Shown one piece after another: positions 1 through 8,004 of a stretch of DNA of 64,000 nucleotides (the first letter of the stretch is position 1; each line of letters starts with the position of its first letter). The stretch lies in assembly GCF_024198175.1 (NCBI RefSeq), contig NZ_JAJVKV010000002.1:248001-312000 (forward strand), given 5' to 3'. The translations under genes and the position numbers were made by a program. The notes beneath the pieces were generated by a model, which worked only from the letters and a program-made list of their open reading frames with translations, was not told where the DNA came from and did no database searches. Origin of the DNA: Pyxidicoccus xibeiensis. Lineage in GTDB: Bacteria; Myxococcota; Myxococcia; Myxococcales; Myxococcaceae.

Positions 1-60
1 GGGCGCCGGCTCACGGCTGCGCGACGGGGCGGAGCGGGAGGCGAGGACGGCGAGGCTCAT
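1..60 (-). CDS. Partial gene running off the left edge, product unknown
   Basis: An ATG whose first base is position 60 on the reverse strand opens a frame that stays open to base 1 and begins MSLAVLASRSAPSRSREPAP. It overlaps the stop codon of the ribbon-helix-helix gene (ATGA arrangement, positions 57-60), so the two are probably translationally coupled. Only 20 residues are visible and no family can be recognised. Confidence 0.5.
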   Translation of the reverse strand, partial: MSLAVLASRSAPSRSREPAP

Positions 61-314
61 GACTGCCCTTCCTCCTTGGTCGCGCCACGGCCGTACTTGC
101 CGAGCAGGTCGTCCACGGCCTCGCGCAGGTACTCGCTCTGGTGGATGCGGGTGCGCCGCGCCAGCTCGCGCAGCTTCTGGACCTGCTCCTCGGGCACGAG
201 GACGTGGGTGGAGACGATGTCGGCCTCGGGGCCGCGTGCGTCGGCGGGCGTCTCGGAGGCCACCGGTGACGATGGAGCCTCGGGGCTCAAGGGGCTGGCG
301 CTTCCATCCTGCAT
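57..314 (-). CDS. Ribbon-helix-helix DNA-binding protein
   Basis: This 85-aa protein has a Pro/Ser/Ala-rich, probably disordered N-terminal half. The C-terminal half (about residues 35-75) has a short strand, THVLVPEEQVQKLRELARR, then a helix and a second helix around SEYLREAVDDLLGKYG. That is the pattern of CopG/MetJ/Arc-type ribbon-helix-helix regulators. The ATG at 314 is preceded by a good GGAGGA site. It overlaps the next reverse-strand gene by 4 nt, suggesting an operon continuing out of the window. Such proteins can be autoregulators or antitoxins; the partner is not visible, so the role stays open. Confidence 0.75.
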   Translation of the reverse strand: MQDGSASPLSPEAPSSPVASETPADARGPEADIVSTHVLVPEEQVQKLRELARRTRIHQSEYLREAVDDLLGKYGRGATKEEGQS

Positions 315-544
315 CGGACTTCCTCCGGGCGTGGCTGCTACAGGCCGCTACCGACCTGTCCGCGGCATTAGGCGGGCGGTCCGGCACTCCGTCAAAAAAA
401 GCGTCGGAGGGCGGACAGGGCGGTGCAGCGGCGCGCAGGGCGTGACGCGACACGGCGGGCGTGGGCAGGCAGGCGGTGGGAGCCGTCCGGAGGCGGGGTG
501 TCTTCCCTCGGAAGGAAGAGCCGTAGCAGACTCCCGCCACCCCC

Positions 545-2908
545 ATGCACCTTCGTTCCCTCGTCTTCATGGCGTGCTGTGCCCTCGCCGGCGCGCCCGT
601 TGCCGTTGCGCGTGCGCAGAGTGAGGCCCCTTCTCCGGAAGGGGCGCCGCACTCCCAGCCCGTGCCGCCGGATGCTCCCGTGTCCGAGCCCTCCGCTCCC
701 GAGCCCGCCTCCGCGGAGGCCTCCCCGCCGGCAGGTCAGGCGCCGTCCGCGCTGGAGCCAAACGCGCCGCCTCCTGGAAACCCGGTGGCGCCGTCGATGC
801 CCGTGCCCGCGGGCGCAGTCGAGCCGGAGACGGGAGTGGAGCCCGTCATCCCCCGCACGGTGGTGACGGCCACCCGCGCGCCCCGGCCGACGTCCAGCCA
901 GCCGCGCGCCATGTCGGTGGTGTCGCGCGATGACCTGGCCCGGCGCCCGGCGCGCACCACGCCCGAGGCGCTGTTCGAGTCGGAGGGTGTCTTCCTCCAG
1001 AAGACGAACCACGGCGGCGGCGCGCCCATCATCCGCGGCCTGTATGGGCAGCACGTGCTGCTGCTGGTGGATGGCGTGCGCCTGAACAACGGCACGGTGC
1101 GCAGCGGCCCCAACCAGTACCTCAACACCGTGGACCCGTTCCTCGTGGAGCAGATTGAAGTGGTGCGCGGGCCGGGCTCGGTGCTGTACGGCTCGGACGC
1201 GCTGGGAGGCGTCGTCAACGTGCGCACCTTCTGGCCGCGCTTCGCTTCGGAGACGACGCCCATCGGCGCGGTGCGCGGGATTGCGGGCAGCGCGGACGAG
1301 AGCCTGCAGGGGCACCTGCGCGCGGGCGTGTCGCTTCAGGACACGGCGGTGGCGGGCGGCCTGACGCTGCGTGACTTCAACGACCTGCGGGGCGGAGACC
1401 GCGTGGGCGTGCAGCAGTACACGGGCTACCAGGAGGGCGACGCGGCGCTGAAGGTGCGCCACCGCTTCCAGCCGGGGCTCCAGCTGTACCTCCAGTACCA
1501 GGGCGTGCGGCAGTCGGACGCGCCGCGGCTGGACCGCTCGGCGCCAGGGGACTTCCGGCGCTTCAGCGACCAGGAGCGCGACTTCGCGCACGCGCGCCTG
1601 GAGCACTCGGGCTCGGGCTTCCTGCGGCGCGGCGCGGTGGAGCTCAGCGTGCACCGCCAGAGCGAGCAGGTGGACCGCTTCCGCGTGGCGCGGGACCGGC
1701 TGGATCGCGACAGCGTGAATGTGTGGACGGTGGGCCTGCGCGCGGAGGGCGAGGCGCCGGCGCTGTCGGCGCTGCCGGGTGCTCCGGTGCCCATCTTCGG
1801 GGCGGAGGTCTTCCACGACAAGGCGACGAGCAACGCCGGCCGCAGCCCGCTGTCCGAGCCAGCGCTGGACTTCTCTCCGTTGCCGGAGGATGCGCGCTAC
1901 CCGGGGGCGCCCACATCGGTGTCGGCCGGCGTCTTCGGCCTGCTCTCCAGCGACGTGGAGCGGCCGTTCTCGTACCACGCGGGTCTGAGGGCGCAGCTCC
2001 ACCGCGTGTCGCTGCCCGAGGACTCGCGGCTCAGGGAGGCGTTCCCCGACGCGAGCACCCCCTTGCCAGTGCTGCCCGCGACGACGCAGAACTCGCAGGG
2101 CCTCGCGGGAGAGCTGGGCGTGCGGCAGCGGGTGGCGGACGGGGTCTCGGTGCTGCTCAACCTGGGCTCGGCCTTCCGGGCCCCCAACATCGACGACTAC
2201 CTGCGGCTGGGCGCGGATGGCCCGGGCTACCTGGTGCCCGGGCGCGACCTGCACCCCGAGCAGTCCTACACCGCCGAGCTGGGCACTCGGGTGGACCGCG
2301 GGTTGGTGGGCGCCCAGCTCTTCTACGCCTTCACGGTGGTGGACGGGCTGGTGGGCAACGTCCCGACGTTGCTGGATGGGCAGCAGTTCACCCCGGACGA
2401 CGTGCCCTACCGCACGCGGCAGAACCTCGACCGCGCGGACATCCACGCGCTGGAGGCCTCGGTGTCCGTGAAGGTGCTGCCGTCGCTGACGCTGGCGACG
2501 CACGCCACGTACACGCACACGACGTCGCGGCGGCAGGACCTCACGGTGGAGGGGTCGCCCTTCATCCGCGAGCCGCTGTCGCGCACGCCGCCGCTCAACG
2601 GCCTGGTGCGCGCCACGTGGGAGCCGGGCGACGTCTTCTTCCTGGAGGGCGTGTCGCGCTGGGGGCTGGAGCAGGACGCCTTCTCCGCGGCGGACCTGCT
2701 GGACATCCGCACCTGCCCGGAGGTGCCGGACTGTGACCGGACGCCGAGCTTCATCGTCTTCCACGCGAGGGCGGGAGCGAAGCTGGGCAAGCGCCTGTCG
2801 GCGGCCGTCACCGTGCAGAACCTGCTGGATGCGACGTACCGCACGCATGGCTCGGGCGTGGATGAGCCGGGCCGCTCCGCCGTGCTGTCCCTGGAGGCTT
2901 CGCTGTGA
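545..2908 (+). CDS. TonB-dependent outer membrane receptor
   Basis: 787-aa outer-membrane receptor. Residues 1-24 are a signal peptide (ends ARAQ). Residues 25-103 are an unusually long Pro/Ala/Glu linker. The plug domain starts near RTVVTATRAPRP (about 104) and includes RGLYGQHVLLLVDGVRLNNG and the typical IEVVRGPGSVLYGSDALGGVVNV at about 200-222. The remainder is a beta-barrel ending VLSLEASL. The plug resembles haem/vitamin-type receptors (BtuB/haemoglobin-receptor group), but the ligand cannot be read from sequence. The following lipoprotein gene overlaps its stop codon, so the two are co-translated. Confidence 0.93.
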   Translation: MHLRSLVFMACCALAGAPVAVARAQSEAPSPEGAPHSQPVPPDAPVSEPSAPEPASAEASPPAGQAPSALEPNAPPPGNPVAPSMPVPAGAVEPETGVEPVIPRTVVTATRAPRPTSSQPRAMSVVSRDDLARRPARTTPEALFESEGVFLQKTNHGGGAPIIRGLYGQHVLLLVDGVRLNNGTVRSGPNQYLNTVDPFLVEQIEVVRGPGSVLYGSDALGGVVNVRTFWPRFASETTPIGAVRGIAGSADESLQGHLRAGVSLQDTAVAGGLTLRDFNDLRGGDRVGVQQYTGYQEGDAALKVRHRFQPGLQLYLQYQGVRQSDAPRLDRSAPGDFRRFSDQERDFAHARLEHSGSGFLRRGAVELSVHRQSEQVDRFRVARDRLDRDSVNVWTVGLRAEGEAPALSALPGAPVPIFGAEVFHDKATSNAGRSPLSEPALDFSPLPEDARYPGAPTSVSAGVFGLLSSDVERPFSYHAGLRAQLHRVSLPEDSRLREAFPDASTPLPVLPATTQNSQGLAGELGVRQRVADGVSVLLNLGSAFRAPNIDDYLRLGADGPGYLVPGRDLHPEQSYTAELGTRVDRGLVGAQLFYAFTVVDGLVGNVPTLLDGQQFTPDDVPYRTRQNLDRADIHALEASVSVKVLPSLTLATHATYTHTTSRRQDLTVEGSPFIREPLSRTPPLNGLVRATWEPGDVFFLEGVSRWGLEQDAFSAADLLDIRTCPEVPDCDRTPSFIVFHARAGAKLGKRLSAAVTVQNLLDATYRTHGSGVDEPGRSAVLSLEASL

Positions 2909-3279
2909 TGCGCCGGATGCTGATGGTGATGGTGGTGCTGGCCGCGGGGTGCTCCTCGGGCCTGGGTGAGCCGTGCGACGCGCAGACGGCGTGCCCGGAC
3001 GACCTGGTGTGCAGCTTCGCCCAGGGGGAGGACGGGCCGGCGTCGCTTGGCGTGTGTGACTACCCGCTGCGCGGCGAGGGCGGCGCGTGCACCGTGGCGG
3101 CGGAGTGCGAGCGCTCGCTGACGTGCTCCAACCACTTCACGCCAGGGGACAGGTACGGCACCTGCGTGAAGAAGCTCGCGGACGGTGCCGCATGCTTCAC
3201 GGACCGGGACTGCCAGGGCGGCACCTGTGAGGGTGCATCCGGCAGTGCGCTGGACGGCGTCTGCACGTCGGAGCGCTGA
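2908..3279 (+). CDS. Cys-rich lipoprotein coupled to the TonB receptor
   Basis: About 123 aa. The ATG at 2908 overlaps the receptor stop codon (TGATG); a GTG three bases earlier is an alternative start. The N-terminus is a lipoprotein signal ending in the lipobox LAAGC. The mature part has spaced cysteines in repeats of the type GxxCDAQTACPDDLVC, EGGACTVAAECERSLTC and DGAACFTDRDCQGGTC, a disulfide-rich pattern common in myxobacterial surface lipoproteins. Coupling suggests it works with the receptor at the outer membrane, perhaps in ligand capture; this is inference. Confidence 0.85.
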   Translation: MRRMLMVMVVLAAGCSSGLGEPCDAQTACPDDLVCSFAQGEDGPASLGVCDYPLRGEGGACTVAAECERSLTCSNHFTPGDRYGTCVKKLADGAACFTDRDCQGGTCEGASGSALDGVCTSER

Positions 3280-3341
3280 GCGCGGCGTCCCCGTGCGGCT
3301 CGGGCATCCTGGCCCGGGCCGCGTGACGCTGGCGAGCCGCC

Positions 3342-4649
3342 TCAGTGCTTCATCGGCGCGGAGGCGAGCCGCAGGTAGACCATGCCGCCCACGGGGAGGG
3401 CGGGGCCGTACACCTCGCGCAGCCGCTCCGGCACGGGGTTGACGCTCACGCGTGCGCCGATGCCGGGGACGAAGTCGCCCCAGGTGCCCAGGTTGCGCAG
3501 GTAGCCGAGCGACAGCCCCACGGTGTCGAAGGTGGAGCCATGGAAGGCCTCGGGGAGCACGAGGTCGTGGTCGTTCTTCCGCACGTACTCCGCGCGCCCG
3601 AAGAGGACGTTGCGGCCGTCGAGGTCCAGGTTCGACTCCAGCAGGAAGGCGTTGGTGTCGCCGGAGTGCTCGCCCACGTTGCGGCCGAAGGCGGCGGTGG
3701 TGGCCCAGTGCCCGGCCGCGCCCAGGGGCCGGTGGTACATCACCGAGGCGGTGAGCCGGTGCAGGGGCTCGTCGGGCTCCAGCGGGTCGTGGCTGGGCAG
3801 GTAGCCATAGGACACCTGGGCGCTCACGTTGCGCGTGGGGTTGGTGGTGAGCCGCAGGGCGTAGGAGTCGGGGACGCGCAGGTCGAAGTCCCAGCGATTC
3901 TCATCGGGTTCCCGCCCGTTGAACCAGGACAGCTCCAGCTTCGCGGTGGGCGTGAGCAGGGCGGCGGTCAGCACGCCGAAGCTGATGTGTGAGGAGTCGA
4001 GCCAGTGGTGGCCGATGGCCGCCAGCGGATCCGCCGCGGCGGAGGCCCGGTGCGGCGCGGCCACGGGGCCGAGCGCGGGCTCTCCCACGGGAGCGGCATA
4101 CAGCTGCAGCCCCCAGCCCGGCGCGAGCGCCTGCGTATACGTGACGGCTGCCTCCATGAAGAGGTCGTGCGGGTGCTGCCGGTCATGGAGCCGCTGGCCG
4201 TCGTAGGTCTCGCCGCTCTGGAAGAGGAGTGGATAGCCCCTGCCTCCGGCGGTGGCCGGCTCGGGGCTGAGCATCAGCCGGAGGCCCAGGCGGCTGTCGT
4301 CGCCCAGCGGGCCCTGCGCCATGAGCATGAGCCAGCCGGTGCCGGCGAAGCGGCGGTCTCCGCGCTCGCTGCCCTGGGCCACGTAGCCTCCGAAGAGCTG
4401 CTCGTGGAACATCAGGCTCCAGGGGCCCGTGGACAGCTGCATTCCGGCGTGTGGGGTGGCGTCCGGCTGCCAGGCGGTACCGGAAGCTTCTCGCGCCATG
4501 GGCAGCGCGAGGATGTGGGAGGCGTCGTCGGTGTCCGCCTTGGGACTCGCGCCGTGGCCATGGTGGGAATGGCCCGTTTCAGGCTCCGACGCCTGGACGT
4601 GGAGCGGAAGGAGGAGGGCGGAAAGGAATGCGGCGAGCAGCGTGCGCAT
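3342..4649 (-). CDS. Outer-membrane beta-barrel protein with His-rich N-terminus
   Basis: 435 aa with a signal peptide (MRTLLAAFLSALLLPLHVQA). The mature N-terminus contains HSHHGHG, likely metal-binding. The rest alternates short aromatic strands (LMFHEQLFGGYVAQG, LDGRNVLFGRAEYV, GDFVPGIGARVSVNPVPE), as in porin-like barrels. The His-rich start and overall pattern recall outer-membrane proteins encoded next to heavy-metal resistance genes, but no efflux genes are adjacent. It converges on the TonB-receptor operon. Substrate unknown. Confidence 0.7.
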   Translation of the reverse strand: MRTLLAAFLSALLLPLHVQASEPETGHSHHGHGASPKADTDDASHILALPMAREASGTAWQPDATPHAGMQLSTGPWSLMFHEQLFGGYVAQGSERGDRRFAGTGWLMLMAQGPLGDDSRLGLRLMLSPEPATAGGRGYPLLFQSGETYDGQRLHDRQHPHDLFMEAAVTYTQALAPGWGLQLYAAPVGEPALGPVAAPHRASAAADPLAAIGHHWLDSSHISFGVLTAALLTPTAKLELSWFNGREPDENRWDFDLRVPDSYALRLTTNPTRNVSAQVSYGYLPSHDPLEPDEPLHRLTASVMYHRPLGAAGHWATTAAFGRNVGEHSGDTNAFLLESNLDLDGRNVLFGRAEYVRKNDHDLVLPEAFHGSTFDTVGLSLGYLRNLGTWGDFVPGIGARVSVNPVPERLREVYGPALPVGGMVYLRLASAPMKH

Positions 4650-4773
4650 GATGAAGGGCCCCGTCTTCCGGCACTCCGCGAGGCGGCGTGCCGAAGTGGT
4701 GGTTCATCGGCGCGAACGAAGACGGCCGCGGGGACTTACAGGTGCGTTTTCCAGCACCAGGCCCGGTGCCAGG

Positions 4774-4822
4774 ACAGAAGAAAGCCCCGGAGTCACCCAC
4801 CAGGAGAAGTGACTCCGGGGCT
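4774..4822 (-). terminator. Rho-independent terminator of the diheme cytochrome/propeller gene
   Basis: A perfect 13-bp inverted repeat (4783-4795 with 4810-4822, 14-nt loop) lies just past the reverse-strand stop codon at 4850. Read on the minus strand it is followed by TTTCTTCTGTCC, a moderately U-rich tail. Confidence 0.8.
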
Positions 4823-4849
4823 CATGGCCCCTGCTCTGAGCTAAGGGGG

Positions 4850-7732
4850 TTACTGGCCGTCCAGCCGGCCGTCCAGGTTCCGGTCGAGCGCGACGCGCAG
4901 GCCGGAGCCGGGCGGAACCGCGGTGAACGTCACTTCCTGGCCCGCCGTGCCCGCCAGCGCGCGCAGGGCCGCGGTGGTGATGTTGGCGGTGCCGTTGTCG
5001 GGCTTCCACGTGCCGGCCGTGCGGTCATACAGGTAGCCACGCACGCGGCCGCTCACGGCCACCTTCGCCACCAGGTCGGCCTCGTACGTCTGGCCGCCCA
5101 GGATCTTGGACGCGAACGGCGCCCGGGCGCGCGCGATGAGCAGGTCGATGCGCGAGCCGACGGCGGCGGCGTTCGTGTTGGTGAGGGTGATCTGCTGCCC
5201 GACGATGGGCGCCAGGTCGGTGTCCGACGCCAGCATGAAGTCCTCCATCTCGCGGCGCTGCGTGTCGTTCTCGAAGCCCACCAGCGGGCCACCGATGCTG
5301 GTGTTGGTGAACACGATGGCGCTGAAGAAGCGGAACAGCGTGTCCACCGCGCCGTCGTTCGTGAAGCCGAAGCCGCGAATCTGGTCGCCCAGCTGGCCCG
5401 TCTCCGGGTGCGAGAAGAAGGCGCTGTCCGGGAAGCCGAACATGCCGACCTTCGTGTACATGTTCCGCACGTGGGGAATCTTCACGATCTGCGGGATGCC
5501 CTCGAAGCTCGCCTTGCCGTCGGTGCCGAAGAAGCCCTGCGCGCCGTCGATGGTGTGGCAGCCGTTGCAGTTGAAGCCGTTGTCGGCGCCAATCGCGATG
5601 CCGTCCACCCGGCGGCTGCCGAAGTAGAAGTTCTTGGCGTTCTGCTGGGAGGTCGTGAGCGAGTTGTCCAGCTTGCGGATGGGGTTGGGCGGCAGCTGCA
5701 CCTGGAGCTGGAAGGTCGCGAACTTGCTCATCTCCGCCTCGGTGGGCATGGACGCGCGGCCGAGCAGCCCCTCGAACGCCACGATGAAGTTCTTGAACGA
5801 CAGCTCCTCGTCGTAGGCGTCGATGCCGAAGAAGCCGTTCGCCCGGTCACCGCGCCAGTGCATGGCGCCCTGGTGGGTCATGCCGCGCAGGGTCTGCGTG
5901 GTCATCGGGCCCTTCATCGGGTGGAAGATGTTCGGGTCGTTGTTGCCGTTGATGTCCGAGCGCGGGTGGGTGGTGAACGTCCGGAACAGGCCAATCTCGA
6001 GGTTGCTCGCGAGCCGCTTGTCGATGGTGTTGGAGGTCACCTCGTCGTCCGGGTTGCCCAGGTCCCAGGCCAGCTCGTCCTTGTCGCCGAAGATGTGGCA
6101 GCTGGCGCAGGACGCCTCGCCGTTGGCGGACGAGAAGTTCGCGTCATACAGGAAGGGGCGGCCCTGCACGACGGAGGCGGGCTCCGGGTTGTAGAAGGGG
6201 ACCGCCGCGATTTCGCGCTTCGTGGCCAGGTCGATGACCTTCACCGCGTTGTCGAAGCGCGTGGTGACGTAGAGGCGGTTGCGCGCCGAGTCCAGCACCA
6301 GGCCGCTGGGGCCGCCGCCGCTCACCGGGATGTAGTTGGCGCTCGCGGTGCGGGGGTTGAAGGTGTCGTTCTCCAGCGAGGCCGTGTCGAAGACGCCAAT
6401 CTTGTTGGAGCTGAACGCGGCCACGTACAGCCTGGTGCCGTCCGCGGAGACCACCATCTCCGTGGGGGTGGAGAGGCTGTGGTTCTTGACGGTGGGGTCG
6501 AACCCGGGCTGGCCGGCCAGCTTGCTGTAGTCGATGTGCTTGTTGAGGTGGCGCGGCGAGACGGTGCCGTTGTTGATGACGGTGATGCGCATCTTCGCCA
6601 GGTTGCCCTGCACCGTGCTGCCGCCGAACACGCCCGGGCCCTCGAAGCGCGTCAGGTTGTTCGCCTCGCTGTTGGACGCGTACAGCACGCCCGTGCGCGG
6701 GTTGGTGGCCAGGTTGAAGATGTTGGTGCCGACGCCCGTGTAGAAGGCCTTCTCCGTGAGGGTGTCCGCGTCGATGGCGAACACGTCCTTGTCGGGCAGG
6801 CGGAAGCGCACGCCGTTGTTCCAGTTGCGGCCGAGCGTGTCCTCCCACCGGTTGGTGGCCTTGTTGAACTTGACGATGAGGCTCGTCTCGGGCGCCTTGA
6901 CGCCGGCGGCGTTCGTGGAAGGACCGGGCAGGCCGCCCGGCATGATGTTGTTGCCCCACGGCCACGTATCCGGGAACACGAGGCACGCGTCGTTCTCGCG
7001 GAACCCGTTACAGACGGCGTCGAAGGTGACGGCGGTCGTCTGGTTGCCGGACTGGGCGATGGCCGCATAGACGGTCTTCTTGTCCGGGCTGACGGCGAGG
7101 CCGCGCGGCGTGTCGCCGAAGAGGTTCACGATGCGCACGGGCGTGCCGCCCAGCGTCGTGCCCAGGGAGGCCGGGTTGAAGACCCAGACGTCGGCGCGGG
7201 GAGTGCCGGGCGTGGTCAGCTTCGGGTCGCCCGCGCCGGGCACGTTGGCGATGGACGGGTCCGTGCGTTGTTGGCCGCGGTGCGCCGTGGTGATGAAGGC
7301 ATATCCGTTGGTGCCAGCGAACACGATGTCGCGCGGCTCATCGCCGACGAGCAGCGTGCGCACCACGCGGGGCGTGCCGCTCAGGCTCACCACGCTGATG
7401 CTGTCCGACAGGTGGTTGGCCACCCAGACTTCCGTGTTGCTGCGTACGGCGACGGAGACGGGCTCCATGCCCACCGGTACTTCGGCGATGAGCGACAGCC
7501 CGGAGGCGGTGACGGAGAAGACCTCCAGGCGGTTGTCCGGCGTGTTGACGGCGAACAGCCGCGTCCCGTCCGGAGAGAGCGCCATCGGCCGGACGTGCGC
7601 GCTATCGAACTCGATGAACGAGGGCGTCTGGGCCGCGGCATTGAATGAAACCAACATCGACACGGCGGCGCACAGCGAGGCTGCTCGGGCGCGCCATCGA
7701 TTCTTGCTCGCGTCCACTGGCTGGGTACCCAC
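4850..7732 (-). CDS. Beta-propeller/diheme cytochrome c protein (MauG/peroxidase-like C-terminal half)
   Basis: 960 aa from a GTG at 7732, chosen because AGGAGG sits 8 nt upstream and a signal peptide follows (ending VSFNAAAQ). Residues about 40-530 show YVTN-type propeller repeats (e.g. MALSPDGTRLFAVNTPDNRLE, GLAVSPDKKTVYAAIAQSG). The C-terminal part has two c-type haem sites, CASCH at 542-546 and CNGCH at 722-726, spaced as in diheme peroxidase/MauG-type proteins. It is probably a periplasmic redox enzyme that binds a partner through the propeller. It is transcribed divergently from the MalT-like regulator. Substrate unknown. Confidence 0.85.
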   Translation of the reverse strand: MGTQPVDASKNRWRARAASLCAAVSMLVSFNAAAQTPSFIEFDSAHVRPMALSPDGTRLFAVNTPDNRLEVFSVTASGLSLIAEVPVGMEPVSVAVRSNTEVWVANHLSDSISVVSLSGTPRVVRTLLVGDEPRDIVFAGTNGYAFITTAHRGQQRTDPSIANVPGAGDPKLTTPGTPRADVWVFNPASLGTTLGGTPVRIVNLFGDTPRGLAVSPDKKTVYAAIAQSGNQTTAVTFDAVCNGFRENDACLVFPDTWPWGNNIMPGGLPGPSTNAAGVKAPETSLIVKFNKATNRWEDTLGRNWNNGVRFRLPDKDVFAIDADTLTEKAFYTGVGTNIFNLATNPRTGVLYASNSEANNLTRFEGPGVFGGSTVQGNLAKMRITVINNGTVSPRHLNKHIDYSKLAGQPGFDPTVKNHSLSTPTEMVVSADGTRLYVAAFSSNKIGVFDTASLENDTFNPRTASANYIPVSGGGPSGLVLDSARNRLYVTTRFDNAVKVIDLATKREIAAVPFYNPEPASVVQGRPFLYDANFSSANGEASCASCHIFGDKDELAWDLGNPDDEVTSNTIDKRLASNLEIGLFRTFTTHPRSDINGNNDPNIFHPMKGPMTTQTLRGMTHQGAMHWRGDRANGFFGIDAYDEELSFKNFIVAFEGLLGRASMPTEAEMSKFATFQLQVQLPPNPIRKLDNSLTTSQQNAKNFYFGSRRVDGIAIGADNGFNCNGCHTIDGAQGFFGTDGKASFEGIPQIVKIPHVRNMYTKVGMFGFPDSAFFSHPETGQLGDQIRGFGFTNDGAVDTLFRFFSAIVFTNTSIGGPLVGFENDTQRREMEDFMLASDTDLAPIVGQQITLTNTNAAAVGSRIDLLIARARAPFASKILGGQTYEADLVAKVAVSGRVRGYLYDRTAGTWKPDNGTANITTAALRALAGTAGQEVTFTAVPPGSGLRVALDRNLDGRLDGQ

Positions 7733-8004
7733 GATACGAACCTCCTCACGGAACGGGAAAGCGCTGCACACCGGGGATACCAGGGGGGCTTCCGACAAAG
7801 CCCCCACCGAAGGGAGGGGAAGGGCCCCCCTCCCGCACGAAAGTCGCGACGACGCGGCGCGTTGTCGGGCGGCCACACGCGCCTGCGTCCGTGACGCGAC
7901 GCGGTGTGTGTTGGATGACAATTGTTTCCTACGTACGGGCGAGCGCTCGTCGGAGGACCGTGCTCTACTTGCTGACGCAATCGGCCATGCGGGAGGTGTG
8001 CCCA
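7733..8004. promoter_or_regulatory. Divergent promoter region between cytochrome and LuxR regulator genes
   Basis: 272 bp lie between two divergent start codons (GTG at 7732 on minus, ATG at 8005 on plus). No gene is convincing here. It contains the short palindrome ACAATTGT near 7918-7925. It should hold both promoters and any site for the LuxR regulator; I cannot define -35/-10 boxes with confidence. Confidence 0.5.

Noticed and set aside
4850-7732. Long open frames antisense to the diheme propeller gene
   Set aside because: They mirror the codon bias of a high-GC gene, have no domain, signal or ribosome site, and lie opposite a well-supported gene.
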